In this document: piece by piece, positions 46,126 through 55,129 of the stretch
Numbering within the stretch: position 1 is the first letter of the stretch
Layout of the letters: the number at the start of each line of letters is the position of its first letter
Origin: Ralstonia pickettii
GTDB lineage: Bacteria; Pseudomonadota; Gammaproteobacteria; Burkholderiales; Burkholderiaceae
Length of the DNA: 64,000 nucleotides
Direction: 5' to 3'
Assembly: GCF_030582395.1 (NCBI RefSeq)
Contig: NZ_CP104382.1
Coordinates: 930,001-994,000, forward strand
Program-made: the position numbers and the translations under genes
Notes under the pieces: model-generated
Databases searched by the model: none
What the model was told of the DNA's origin: nothing
The model's input: the letters and a program-made list of their open reading frames with translations, nothing else

Positions 46126-47676
46126 TCAAAAGTCGAAACTGAGTTGGGAAGACGTGGCCCCACTGCCGCGTGGGTTGTCGACGCGATCACGGCGCATGCG
46201 CGAAGCGTGTTTCTTCACGATGGCGTGATTGGCGGCGTGCACTTCCGGCCGGGCACGCAACGCATGGATGCGCATCTTGGCGTGCCGCGTTGCCACCTCA
46301 AGATCGACCAGCGGCACGGGGATGTCTTCGCCCACCTGCACGCCGCAGCGAACCTGCACATCGGCCGGCATGCGCCAGGGCTGCAGGAGCCACGCATCGG
46401 GCACGCGCCGCAGGGCCGGCAGCCAGCGCCTGACAAACCGGCCATGCGGGTCCTGGTCTTGCGCCTGCTTGATGGGGTTGTAGACGCGCGTGGTGTTAAT
46501 GCCGGTGGTGCCGGCTTGCATCTGCATCTGGCTCCAATGAATTCCTGGCTCGTAATCGAGGAACTGCCGCGCCAGCCAAACGCCCACGGGCCGCCAATGC
46601 AGCCACAGCGGGTAGGAAGCCACGGACACAAGCATGGCCCGCATGCGAAAGTTGATCCACCCGGTTTCCCTCAGCATGGCTACACAGGCGTCCACCATCG
46701 GCCAGCCGGTGCGACCGGCGACCAGGGCGTCAAAGTGATCGGCGTTCCATGCCGATTCACGCAGGCCGTCGTAGCCGTGGTGCAGATTGCGAAACTCGAT
46801 GGCAGGCTCAGATTCCAGTTTCTGGATGAAGTGGCAATGCCAATGCAGGCGGCTGACAAACGCAGTCAGCCCCTTACGCTGCCACGCCGCATCGTCCCCT
46901 GTGCTGGCCTTGAGCTGGAGCAGGCGTTGCTCGGTGGCCTGCACCACTTCGCGCATGCCGAGGCATCCGTATGCCAGGTAGGGAGACAGACGCGAGCAAG
47001 CGCTTGGCGCCGTCAACGGCGAAGAGATGCCGCCCCGATAGTTGCGGCTTCGCTCGGACAGGAAATCGTGCAACACCTCAGTGCCCCGCGCGCGTCCACC
47101 GCGCTGGCGGCGAGGCGGCGACTGCGCATCCAAGCCGAGCGCCTCGCACGCGGGCCATTCCGTGGCCGGCCAGGGCAGCACGACATCGCTAAGCGCGCCC
47201 ACCCCCGGCGCCGGCACGCAGGGCGCGTACATATGCTCCGCCCAGCGGTCGTGCCAGACGTCTCGCGTCTGCAAGCGTCGCACCACGCCATGCTGGGGCC
47301 ACTCGCGCCAAGTCACGGCGTGATGGCGGCACCAGCCAGCAACGGCCTTGTCGCGCGCGAACGTATGACCGTTGCCGGTTTCCTCATGAGACACCAGGCG
47401 ACTGAACGGCGCTGCCGCATGAAGCCGCCCGAGCACCTCCGTCACTTCGCCCACGGCCACTTGCAACCGTGCGCCGCATGCGCGCAGCTGCTGCGCAAGG
47501 TCGTGCAGGCATTCCTGGATAAAGAGATAGTGCTGTGATGCGGCGTCCGGCTGCGCCCACAGGCTTGGCTCGATGACGTACAAACACAAGACTTTTCCCT
47601 GGCGGGCAGCGTGGACAAGCGGAGCATGGTCGTGCACCCGCAGGTCGCGCTTGAACCAGACAACGGTGTAGCTCAT
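46126..47676 (-). CDS. Cryptochrome/deoxyribodipyrimidine photolyase family protein
   Basis: A 516-residue flavoprotein starting MSYTVVWFKRDLRVHDHAPL (antenna domain). The FAD domain holds FVSRLHWHCHFIQKLESEP, GWINFRMRAMLVSVASY and MQAGTTGINTTRVYNPIKQ. The GTTGINT segment places it in a bacterial cryptochrome-like clade distinct from both Cry-DASH and classical CPD class I photolyase. Whether it repairs CPDs, (6-4) lesions or signals is not decided by sequence. Head of a three-gene operon with DUF2256 and Cry-DASH. A large antisense frame on the plus strand is not a gene. Confidence 0.9.
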   Translation of the reverse strand: MSYTVVWFKRDLRVHDHAPLVHAARQGKVLCLYVIEPSLWAQPDAASQHYLFIQECLHDLAQQLRACGARLQVAVGEVTEVLGRLHAAAPFSRLVSHEETGNGHTFARDKAVAGWCRHHAVTWREWPQHGVVRRLQTRDVWHDRWAEHMYAPCVPAPGVGALSDVVLPWPATEWPACEALGLDAQSPPRRQRGGRARGTEVLHDFLSERSRNYRGGISSPLTAPSACSRLSPYLAYGCLGMREVVQATEQRLLQLKASTGDDAAWQRKGLTAFVSRLHWHCHFIQKLESEPAIEFRNLHHGYDGLRESAWNADHFDALVAGRTGWPMVDACVAMLRETGWINFRMRAMLVSVASYPLWLHWRPVGVWLARQFLDYEPGIHWSQMQMQAGTTGINTTRVYNPIKQAQDQDPHGRFVRRWLPALRRVPDAWLLQPWRMPADVQVRCGVQVGEDIPVPLVDLEVATRHAKMRIHALRARPEVHAANHAIVKKHASRMRRDRVDNPRGSGATSSQLSFDF

Positions 47677-47860
47677 GGGTCTTCGGCGGCTTGCAGCGCG
47701 GCTCGATCGCGCCGTTTGAGTATAAGGACGCCGGCTCCCGCAATGAACGATCCACCGCGCTGGCCAAGCATGAATTTCCAACGCATTCGAGACTCAAATC
47801 GCCCGCGACGGCGGGGAAGACACGTTCCTCGGTTTGGCAACGCGCTGCGCCGAATCGCGC

Positions 47861-48721
47861 TCAGGCGTTGGCCACGAAGCGCGTCACATCCGAGAGCACA
47901 GGCCCGAGAAATTGCAACGGCGGGGCCAGTGCGGCCACGAGTGTTTTGTGGTCCAGCCCCGGGTAGACCTTGAGTTCCACGGCGTGCCGATACGCGGTCA
48001 GGCGTTCGGCAAGCAATAGCGTATTTCGAAGGACATCTACATATGCATCGTGCTCGCCTGTGAGCAGCAACGCCGGGGGCAACCACCCCTGGCTCACGTG
48101 GAAGAACGGCTGGCTGTCCGCTGTTTCATTCGGATGGTTGAACACCGGGCGCACGTCGGCCGCTTGAATCGGCAGGAAGTTGTAAGGGCCGGCCATGCCG
48201 ATCCAGCCTGACAGTGTTTCAATGCGCAACCCCTGTGCGGCGAGCCAGCGGCTGTCGGTTGCGAGCATCGCCGCGTTATAGGCGCCTGCGCTGTGCCCGG
48301 CCACGAAAAGGTGCGCGCCGGCGTAGCCCTGCCCCTCCAGCCACCGCCTTGCGAAAGCCGTGGCAGCTGCGCAGTCGAGCAGGAAGTCCGGGTAGCGCAC
48401 CTCCGGATACAGCCTGTAGTCGGCCACCATTGCGATGGCTCCCGCCGCGGCCAACGCCTCGCCAACGAACGCATAGTCTTTGCGGTCGCCATCTCGCCAC
48501 GATCCGCCGTAGAAGAAGACAACCGCACGCGGCGGCCCCTCCATTGGGCGAACAGGCCGGTAGACGTCCAGTCTTTGCCGCGGGTGTTCGCCGTAAGGCA
48601 AGCCCAGTGTCGGCACACTTGCGCTCGAGGCAGACACGGCGTTCAGAACGTCCAGTGCCGAACAGCCTGCGAGGCTCGCCAAGGCGGTCGCCATCCATGC
48701 TCGACGCGTCACACCGGGCAT
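47861..48721 (-). CDS. Alpha/beta-hydrolase esterase lipoprotein
   Basis: A 286-residue lipoprotein with twin Arg near the start (TRRAWMATALASLAGC; lipobox LAGC). The catalytic triad is visible: Ser in GHSAG, Asp in TGEHDAYVD and His in GLDHKTLV. An oxyanion HGG-like strand reads VVFFYGGSWRDGD. It resembles carboxylesterases of the BD-FAE/kynurenine-formamidase group. Substrate unknown; a lipid or arylester role in the envelope is possible. Separated by 184 bases from the photolyase operon on the same strand. Confidence 0.87.
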   Translation of the reverse strand: MPGVTRRAWMATALASLAGCSALDVLNAVSASSASVPTLGLPYGEHPRQRLDVYRPVRPMEGPPRAVVFFYGGSWRDGDRKDYAFVGEALAAAGAIAMVADYRLYPEVRYPDFLLDCAAATAFARRWLEGQGYAGAHLFVAGHSAGAYNAAMLATDSRWLAAQGLRIETLSGWIGMAGPYNFLPIQAADVRPVFNHPNETADSQPFFHVSQGWLPPALLLTGEHDAYVDVLRNTLLLAERLTAYRHAVELKVYPGLDHKTLVAALAPPLQFLGPVLSDVTRFVANA

Positions 48722-49133
48722 CGACAGCCTCCATGCGGCAGCAACGCCGGGTGAACGCTCAGATGGCGGTCAATACCGCTCAGGGTCGATGAGAGACGGA
48801 TCAAATCGAGGCGCATACAGTTTCAGGTCAAGGCAAGACGTTCGACGATATACGTGCGTTTTCGGCGGTTGGATGTGCGCCCGTGAAGGCATTGGCAGAC
48901 TGCATGACCCATCGGCATGGGATGGCGTAGGGTGCCCGCCCGCACCATCGTCGGCGCCTGCCCCACACCGGAATGGGCGCCGCGCCGGAGTGGAGAAGTC
49001 CTCACTAGCATGCCCCTGCAATGTGTATGGACCCGTTCTTCTTCCGTTCGATATCGACGACAATAGCGGCCGTGCCGGCGCATTGGTCCTGAACGACCGC
49101 GCGGGCATCTGACTACTCAACGGGAAAAACGCC
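48722..49133. other. Divergent promoter region, esterase / carbonic anhydrase
   Basis: 412 bases without a convincing gene. Overlapping open frames on both strands (about 48770-49147) lack ribosome sites and give low-complexity products. Promoters for the minus-strand esterase and plus-strand carbonic anhydrase must lie here. I see no RNA gene or clear terminator. Confidence 0.45.
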
Positions 49134-49793
49134 ATGCGCGACATCATTGACGGTTTCCTGCGCTTTCAGCGCGACATCTATCCGCAACGGGTAGAGCTTT
49201 TCAAACAACTTGCGACATCACAAAGCCCGAAGGCACTGTTTGTCACGTGCTCGGACAGCCGCGTCGTTCCGGAGCTGCTTACGCAACGCGAACCGGGCGA
49301 GCTGTTTGTGATCCGCAACGCGGGCAATATCGTGCCCTCGTATGGCCCCGAGCCGGGCGGTGTTTCGGCGACGGTCGAATATGCCGTCGCAGTGCTGGGC
49401 GTGCAGGACATCGTGATCTGCGGCCACTCCGACTGCGGCGCGATGGGCGCCATCTCGCGCTGCACCTGTCTTGACCACCTGCCGGCCGTGGCGAACTGGC
49501 TGCGCCATTCCGACGCCGCCAAGGTCATCAACGCGGCGCATACGTTCGATTCGCCCCGCGCCAAGCTGGACGGCCTGGTTCGCGAAAACGTGATCGCACA
49601 GTTGGCCAACCTGCGCACACACCCATCGGTGGCGCTGGCGCTTGAGCAGGGCCGCTTGAACCTGCATGGCTGGGTGTATGACATCGAGACCGGCAGCATC
49701 GACGCGCTGGATGGCGCAACGCGCAGCTTTGTGCCGCTTGCTGAATCGCCCACCACCGTGGCCGTCGCGTCCCGCAGCCAGCGGCAGGGTTGA
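49134..49793 (+). CDS. Beta-class carbonic anhydrase
   Basis: A 219-residue enzyme. Zinc ligands are visible: Cys and Asp in CSDSRVV, and His and Cys in [11 protein letters not shown]. The N-terminus ([20 protein letters not shown]) and [12 protein letters not shown] are family-typical. It interconverts CO2 and bicarbonate. Cfa-type enzymes bind bicarbonate in their active site, so its position inside this cluster may be meaningful, though it could equally be a housekeeping gene. Confidence 0.93.
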   Translation: MRDIIDGFLRFQRDIYPQRVELFKQLATSQSPKALFVTCSDSRVVPELLTQREPGELFVIRNAGNIVPSYGPEPGGVSATVEYAVAVLGVQDIVICGHSDCGAMGAISRCTCLDHLPAVANWLRHSDAAKVINAAHTFDSPRAKLDGLVRENVIAQLANLRTHPSVALALEQGRLNLHGWVYDIETGSIDALDGATRSFVPLAESPTTVAVASRSQRQG

Positions 49794-49868
49794 CCAGGGT
49801 GACCGGCGCCTGAAGGCACCGGTCACCAACGGGCTACGCGCGGCGGGTGCAACTCCCGCCGCTCGAGG

Positions 49869-50855
49869 TCATTCTGCGGGGCGCCGGGTGACCGGATGCG
49901 CCTCACTCTCCAGCAGTCTTTCCAAAGCCTCCTCCAGATACGGAAAGCGAAACCGATAGCCGGCCTCCAAGGCCCGCCGCGGTTGCAGGTGCTGACTGCC
50001 CAGCAGCAACACCGACATTTCGCCCAGCGCCATTCGCAATACCCAGGCCGGAATCGAGAAGAGCATCGGTCTGCGCAAGGTCGCCGCCAGCGTGCTGGCA
50101 AAGTCCGCGTTCCTGACGAGGTCAGGCGCGCACGCATTGAAGGCGCCCCGGCAATCGACGTGGTGCAAAAGAAAATCGATCAGACCGACCATGTCGTCAA
50201 GATGGACCCACGGCATCCATTGACGGCCGCTGCCGAGCCGACCACCCAGGCCCATGCTGAACGGCAGACGCAGCTTCGGCAACATACCGCCGTCCGTCGC
50301 CAGCACGGGTGCCGTGCGCAGTAACACGACACGCATGCCGAGCGCCTCCGCACGCTGGGCTTCCGTCTCCCACGCGACGCAGAGCTGACTGCCAAAGTCG
50401 TCCTTGCCAGAGCGGCTGTCTTCATCAAGGGGCTCCTGCCCTCGATCGCCATACCAGCCAGTGGCCGAACCGGAAACGAGCACGCGAGGGGGCCGCTCGC
50501 AACGGCCGAGCCACTCAACGAGTTCGCGGGTGAGGTCGACGCGGCTGCGCCATAGAACTCGCCGCCGCTGAGCAGTCCACGGGCGATCGGCAATCGGTGC
50601 TCCGGCCAGATTGATGACCGCATCGAACGGCGGGGCACCCTCCAGTTCGCGCAGCGTCGCCACGCCGCGTGCACCGGCACACAGCCGAGCCACGCGCTCG
50701 GGCGTACGGCTCCAGACCACCAGATCGTGCCCCTGCGCCTGCCAATGGCGGCAAAGCGCCCGCCCGATCAAGCCGGTGCCTCCCGTCAACAGGATGCGCA
50801 AGATCTGTTGACCTCCTGATCGCGGTAGAGCGCTGCCTGCCGTCGCATCCGTCAT
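49869..50855 (-). CDS. TIGR01777-type NAD(P)-dependent epimerase/oxidoreductase
   Basis: A 328-residue extended SDR. The nucleotide-binding loop is ILLTGGTGLIGRALC. The family-typical VINLAGAPIADRPWTAQRR, SATGWYGDRGQEPLDE and WVHLDDMVGLIDFLL follow. Its ATG overlaps the phrB stop by 4 bases, so it is the third gene of the lipocalin-phrB-epimerase operon. The equivalent gene in E. coli is yfcH. Function is unknown; in this context a step in lipid or chromophore metabolism is possible. Confidence 0.88.
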   Translation of the reverse strand: MTDATAGSALPRSGGQQILRILLTGGTGLIGRALCRHWQAQGHDLVVWSRTPERVARLCAGARGVATLRELEGAPPFDAVINLAGAPIADRPWTAQRRRVLWRSRVDLTRELVEWLGRCERPPRVLVSGSATGWYGDRGQEPLDEDSRSGKDDFGSQLCVAWETEAQRAEALGMRVVLLRTAPVLATDGGMLPKLRLPFSMGLGGRLGSGRQWMPWVHLDDMVGLIDFLLHHVDCRGAFNACAPDLVRNADFASTLAATLRRPMLFSIPAWVLRMALGEMSVLLLGSQHLQPRRALEAGYRFRFPYLEEALERLLESEAHPVTRRPAE

Positions 50856-52393
50856 AACGCCTCCAGTTTGGCGCGCACTTCGGCGGCACGCGCGTGTAGG
50901 GCATCACGCTCGTGCGCTTCCATCTTGGCGAGTTGCCGATACACCATGGCTAGGCGCGGGTTGCGGCCGAACACCTCGCTGTGGCGCGCGAAAAAATCCC
51001 AGTACAACGCGTTGTAAGGGCATGCGCGCTCACCGACACGCTGCTTGCTGTCGTAGTGGCAGCCCTTGCAGTAATCGCTCATGCGGGAAAGGTATGCGGC
51101 ACTGCTGACATACGGCTTGGTCGCAATGCGGCCGCCGTCTGCCCATTGGCTCATCCCGACCGTGTTCGGCAACTCCACCCATTCGAACGCGTCGATGTAA
51201 ACGCCGAGGTACCAGCGGTGCACGTCGCCGGGTGCGAGCCCTGCCAGCAAGGCGAAGTTGCCGATCACCATGAGGCGCTGAATGTGATGGGCGTGTGCCG
51301 TTTGCAACGACTGCCCGATGGCGAGCTGCAGGCAGCGCATCTGGGTCTTTCCGCTCCAGAACCAAGATGGCAGGGGCGCCTCGTGATTCAACACGTTGCA
51401 GGACGCGTATCCGGGCATGTGCGCCCAGTAGATGCCGCGAACATATTCGCGCCAGCCCAGGATCTGGCGGATGAACCCTTCCACGGCGGGCAACGGCGCC
51501 CTGCCGTGTCGATACGCTGCCTCTGCGCGATTGATCACCTCACGCGGGTTCAGCATCTTCACGTTGAGGGCAAAGGACAGCAGCGAGTGGAACAGCCGCT
51601 GGTGACCGCTGCTCATGGCGTCTTCAAAATCGCCGAAGTACGGCAGCACATGCTCGGCAAATGCCTCCAGGCAAGTCAGCGCTTCTGTGCGATTGACCGG
51701 CCACCGGAATTCCCCTGCCTGCGGCTCTCCGAAGGACTTCACACCGCTGCGTTGAACCGTCTCCCACAACTCGCGATGGTCATGCACCGGGCGCGCGTCG
51801 GCGGGCTCGGGGGGCGAGCCACGCCAAGGCTTGCGATTGTCATGATCGAAATTCCATTGGCCGCCTTCCGGCGCGCCCGTGTCGTCCAGCAGCACAGAAA
51901 AGCGGTGGCGCATCTCGCGATAGAAACGCTCCATGAGCCACTGCTTGCGACCTTCGAACATGGCAGCCAGATCATGCCTGCCCGTCAGGAAATGCTCGGT
52001 GTCGACTTCGCCTGTGGAAAGCGACTGCGTTTCGGCCCAGTCGCGCAGCTGCGCATCCACGCGCCACTCGTCCGGGGACTGCCATTCGACCCGCTCGGCG
52101 CCGTAGTGCCGGGCCAGTGCGGTGAGATTCTCCGTCAGGGACTGGCGGTTGCTCTCATCGTCGATGGCGACATAGCGCACGCGGTGGCCGGCCGATCGCA
52201 ACACGTTTGCGAAGTCGCGCATGGCCGCGAAGATGGCGAGAATCTTCTGCGCGTGGTGCAGCACGTAGTCGGTTTCTTGCCGCACCTCCATCAGCACGTA
52301 GACCACGTCATGATCCACATGCGCAAACCAGGAATGCTGCGGGTTGAGTTGGTCGCCCAGCACCAGCCGGAGGGTCTTGGCACGCTGATTCAT
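50852..52393 (-). CDS. phrB: Iron-sulfur bacterial (6-4) photolyase, PhrB type
   Basis: A 513-residue FeS-BCP-family photolyase beginning MNQRAKTLRLVLGDQLNPQH. The four [4Fe-4S] cysteines are at 354, 442, 445 and 458 (MRCLQ, YCKGCHY, RACPYN), each exactly four residues later than in Agrobacterium PhrB. The catalytic-region His pair HHIQRLM (369-370) also fits. These enzymes repair (6-4) photoproducts using FAD and a dimethyl-ribityl-lumazine antenna. It lies between a lipocalin gene (84 bases upstream) and the epimerase (4-base overlap). ATG 52393 is preferred over 52420. Confidence 0.93.
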   Translation of the reverse strand: MNQRAKTLRLVLGDQLNPQHSWFAHVDHDVVYVLMEVRQETDYVLHHAQKILAIFAAMRDFANVLRSAGHRVRYVAIDDESNRQSLTENLTALARHYGAERVEWQSPDEWRVDAQLRDWAETQSLSTGEVDTEHFLTGRHDLAAMFEGRKQWLMERFYREMRHRFSVLLDDTGAPEGGQWNFDHDNRKPWRGSPPEPADARPVHDHRELWETVQRSGVKSFGEPQAGEFRWPVNRTEALTCLEAFAEHVLPYFGDFEDAMSSGHQRLFHSLLSFALNVKMLNPREVINRAEAAYRHGRAPLPAVEGFIRQILGWREYVRGIYWAHMPGYASCNVLNHEAPLPSWFWSGKTQMRCLQLAIGQSLQTAHAHHIQRLMVIGNFALLAGLAPGDVHRWYLGVYIDAFEWVELPNTVGMSQWADGGRIATKPYVSSAAYLSRMSDYCKGCHYDSKQRVGERACPYNALYWDFFARHSEVFGRNPRLAMVYRQLAKMEAHERDALHARAAEVRAKLEAL

Positions 52394-52476
52394 GTCATTG
52401 CTCGCCGGAACAAGGCGCAACGGTCTTGCGACTCGACTTCGCTCTCGCCCTTGATGTGGTGCATGTACCCTCGCCG

Positions 52477-53115
52477 CTACTGAGTCGGGTCCTGCCGCTG
52501 ATGTGTCACGGCAATCAGCGCGGACGTATCAATACCGAGCGAGCGCGCTCGCGCAAAGATCGCCTGTCGCTGCGCGGGGTCAAGTTGCTTGTCTCGTGTC
52601 AGCACCCAGCAGTAGCTGCGATCAGGCCCGACAACAAGGGCCCAGCGGTAACCGGGGTCCAGCGCGGCCACGTGATACCCGCCGTAGAACGGGCCGAAGA
52701 AGGACACCTTCAATGAACCGGTATCGTGGTCGCCCACGAACAGCGCTTTGCCGATCGCCTCGCGCCATTCGCCCTTCGCGGGGTCATAGCCACGGTTGAC
52801 CACACGGACGCTGCCGTCGGGTTGCGGCTGATAGGTCGCGGACACATCGGTCAAACCTCGCTCGAACGAGTGATCAAGCCGGGCCTGCTCGTACCAGCGC
52901 CCCTGGTAGCGCTGAAGATCGAACGGCGTGACGGCCGTGATGCCTTCGGGCGGGCTCGTTGGCATACAGCCCGCCAGAAGCGTCGCCCCGGCGAGCACCG
53001 CTGCCAGCCATTGCAAGCGCGCACGCCGGACGACGCCGATCCGCTTCGACACGCTCAAGCCATGCAGCCCTGCGCGCTTCACGCATTGAAATGCAGGTGT
53101 CAATGCATCAACCAT
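52477..53115 (-). CDS. Lipocalin-family lipoprotein (first gene of phrB operon)
   Basis: AAGGGG stands 6 bases before the ATG at 53115, giving 212 residues. The signal region is unusual: a basic stretch of about 30 residues precedes the hydrophobic helix and the lipobox LLAGC (Cys near 50). An internal GTG start would give a standard signal. The lipocalin fold shows GRWYEQARLDHSFERG, then GSLKVSFFGPFYGGYHV and SYCWVLTRDKQLD, as in Blc. Blc-type lipocalins bind fatty acids or lysophospholipids. Its promoter has the conserved architecture shared with litR. Confidence 0.85.
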   Translation of the reverse strand: MVDALTPAFQCVKRAGLHGLSVSKRIGVVRRARLQWLAAVLAGATLLAGCMPTSPPEGITAVTPFDLQRYQGRWYEQARLDHSFERGLTDVSATYQPQPDGSVRVVNRGYDPAKGEWREAIGKALFVGDHDTGSLKVSFFGPFYGGYHVAALDPGYRWALVVGPDRSYCWVLTRDKQLDPAQRQAIFARARSLGIDTSALIAVTHQRQDPTQ

Positions 53116-53148
53116 CCAAAACCCCTTAGAGTGAATGCCGCACCCAGC

Positions 53149-53234
53149 GACATGAAACGCCGCGCTACGCAGCGCGTCAACGGTATGCAGCAGAAGACGC
53201 GATTCATTTCCGCCAATGAACACGCTTTGAGTCG
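53149..53234 (-). promoter_or_regulatory. Shared-type promoter of the lipocalin-phrB operon
   Basis: On the minus strand: TGA-containing direct repeats 11 bp apart (plus-strand TGA at 53217 and 53228, the latter in TTGAGTCG at 53227-53234), a -35 TTGACG (53175-53180), a 17-bp spacer and the block TTTCATGTC (53149-53157) in -10 position. The whole 86 bp aligns without gaps to the litR promoter. Confidence 0.7.
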
Positions 53235-53405
53235 ATATGCCGATCCAAAACAGCGGAATCACGGTGTTTGCGAACAGAGTCGACCGTGAGCAGGTTTTGC
53301 ATCAAGAAAATTTCGTGCCTGCATTTCCGCGTTACGCGCTCCGTCAGTAGACTTTGGAAGCGGTTTATTGTTCGCCTGAACCCCCTGTACGTACGCCATT
53401 GCGAT

Positions 53406-53942
53406 ATGCCTACCCAATGCGTTCACGCCGTCCGATCCCTGGTATTCCTTTTGTGCATGCTCGTGGCTGGTGGAGCGCGGGCCGATTGCCGCGACGCCGT
53501 GCCCGCACTGCAACTCTCCGGCAAGGGTGCGCTGTGCCTGTTCGGATTCTGCCTCTACGATGCGCAGCTCTGGAGCGCAGAGCTCCCGCCCAGCTATGAC
53601 GCGCCCTTTGCCTTGGAGGTGACGTATCGGCGCGCGATTGAGCGCAACCGGCTCATCGAAACCGCCATCGACGAGATCCGCAGGCTGCAGGCACCTGTTC
53701 CTTCGGATGACACCCTCGCGCAATGGCAGCGTGCGATGGCGCCCGCCTTTCCCGACGTCAAGCCAGGCGACACCTTGTGCGGCGTGTATCTGCCCGGACG
53801 CGGTGCACGCTTCTACGCCAATGGACAGCTGACGACCGAGGTGAACGATCCCGTCTTCGCGCGTGCCTTCTTCGATATCTGGCTGGCGCCCGGCACGCGC
53901 GCTCCGTCCCTGCGACGTCACCTCCTGGGCAAGTCACGTTGA
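53406..53942 (+). CDS. Chalcone-isomerase-fold secreted protein
   Basis: The ATG at 53406 gives 178 residues with a signal peptide ending GGARA. The mature protein has the chalcone isomerase-like pattern GKGALCLFGFCLYDAQLWS and later GARFYANGQLTTEVNDPVFA, FFDIWLAPGT. Bacterial proteins of this fold are not known to act on flavonoids; plant relatives (FAPs) bind fatty acids. In a cluster of lipocalins and fatty-acid-modifying genes a lipid-binding role is likely. Divergent from the lipocalin-phrB operon, and possibly light-controlled. Confidence 0.85.
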   Translation: MPTQCVHAVRSLVFLLCMLVAGGARADCRDAVPALQLSGKGALCLFGFCLYDAQLWSAELPPSYDAPFALEVTYRRAIERNRLIETAIDEIRRLQAPVPSDDTLAQWQRAMAPAFPDVKPGDTLCGVYLPGRGARFYANGQLTTEVNDPVFARAFFDIWLAPGTRAPSLRRHLLGKSR

Positions 53943-53953
53943 TGCGGGCACGG

Positions 53954-54586
53954 CTAGTTGGCATCTCCCGGCGACTGGAAGCCCGGCTTCCCGATCTGGG
54001 CCGGCACCTGGGGCACACGCCGGAAACGCGAAATGTCGTAGCCCATCTCGTCGAACCGGCTCAGCGCCGCGCGATAGTCGGCATCGCTCATGTCGGGGTC
54101 GCGCGAAAACACCCAGCCCAGGCTCTTGTCCGGGTAGCCGAGCAGCGTCACGCGGTATTCCGGGTCGACGTACAGCGTCAGTTGCGAGACGTAGATGGGC
54201 CAGAACAGCCGCACGCGCCATTCGCCGCCGCCACTGCCGTCCACCACCGAATCGACAAACTGCATGCGTTTGAACGGCGCATCGAAGCTGCCCGGCCGGT
54301 AGACGTAGGCATCGTCAATACGGCCATCGGGCCGCAGGGACCATTCGGCGTAGCTGCCGACATTGCCGCGCTCGCCAAAGTACGGAATGTTGGCAATGAC
54401 ATACCAGCGGCCCATGTAGCGGGGCAAATCAACCGGTACGGTCTTGAGCGGCACGGCGGCCCGCGGGTTGGGATTCGGCGGCGGGCCGGAACAGGCAGCG
54501 CTGGCAAGCGCCAGCGCCACTGCAGCCAGGCCCTGCGCCCAACCTGACAGGGTAAGCCAACGGTGGCCTCTTTGATGCGTTCTCAT
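53954..54586 (-). CDS. Lipocalin-family lipoprotein
   Basis: GGAGAG four bases before the ATG at 54586 fixes the start; 210 residues. The lipobox is SAAC, then the lipocalin domain (YMGRWYVIANIPYFGERGNV, later YRVTLLGYPDKSLGWVFSRD). The open frame upstream to 54994 overlaps the DUF2878 gene antisense and is not used. Likely binds a hydrophobic ligand in the envelope. Its first 12 bases overlap the DUF2878 start region on the opposite strand. Confidence 0.9.
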   Translation of the reverse strand: MRTHQRGHRWLTLSGWAQGLAAVALALASAACSGPPPNPNPRAAVPLKTVPVDLPRYMGRWYVIANIPYFGERGNVGSYAEWSLRPDGRIDDAYVYRPGSFDAPFKRMQFVDSVVDGSGGGEWRVRLFWPIYVSQLTLYVDPEYRVTLLGYPDKSLGWVFSRDPDMSDADYRAALSRFDEMGYDISRFRRVPQVPAQIGKPGFQSPGDAN

Positions 54587-55105
54587 CGTGCTCTCCTCTA
54601 TGCGGTGGCCGGCCAAGCCGGCTGGTTTGTTTGCGTGCTGAGCGCCGCGCGCGATGCCGCGTGGGTCGGCATCGTCTTTGTCGCGGCACTGCTGGCGCTT
54701 CATCTGCGGCAAGCCCGCCAGCCGTCCCTGGAATGGCGGCTGGTGGTGTCGGTCGTGGTACTCGCGGCGCCGTGGGAGACGCTCCTGATACGAGGTGGGC
54801 TGATCGTCTATCCGCATGGGACCATGTGGCCCGGCATCGTGCCGCCCTGGCTGCTGGCGCTGTGGGTGCTGTTCGCGATCCAAGTGAATGTCCTCTTTCG
54901 TTGGCTGCGCGGCAGGTGGTGGCTGGCGATGGTGCTCGGCGCCATTGCCGGCCCGCTGTCGTTCCGTGCGGGAGCGGCGCTTGGGGCGGCACACATTTCC
55001 GACCTGCCCGCCACGCTGGGCGCGTTGGCCGTCGGTTGGGCGCTATGGATGCCGCTCCTGGTTTGGATGGGTGCGCGCAGCGACGGAACAGCCATTCCGC
55101 CCTGA
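54575..55105 (+). CDS. DUF2878 membrane protein
   Basis: A small integral membrane protein of 176 residues from ATG 54575 (or 180 from GTG 54563), with five or six helices. Family features: AVAGQAGWFVCVLSAARDAA, APWETLLIRGGLIVYPHG and FRWLRGRWWLAMVLGA. DUF2878 genes are frequent companions of Cfa/lipocalin clusters. The start region overlaps the divergent lipocalin start by 12 bases, so the ribosome site lies in that gene. It converges on the methyltransferase gene, 24 bases away. Confidence 0.82.
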   Translation: MRSHRALLYAVAGQAGWFVCVLSAARDAAWVGIVFVAALLALHLRQARQPSLEWRLVVSVVVLAAPWETLLIRGGLIVYPHGTMWPGIVPPWLLALWVLFAIQVNVLFRWLRGRWWLAMVLGAIAGPLSFRAGAALGAAHISDLPATLGALAVGWALWMPLLVWMGARSDGTAIPP

Positions 55106-55129
55106 CTACCGCCGGCGCTCTACCATCCG

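Noticed and set aside
45631..47538. 635-codon plus-strand frame across the photolyase operon
   Set aside because: Overlaps three recognised minus-strand genes and has no recognisable domain.
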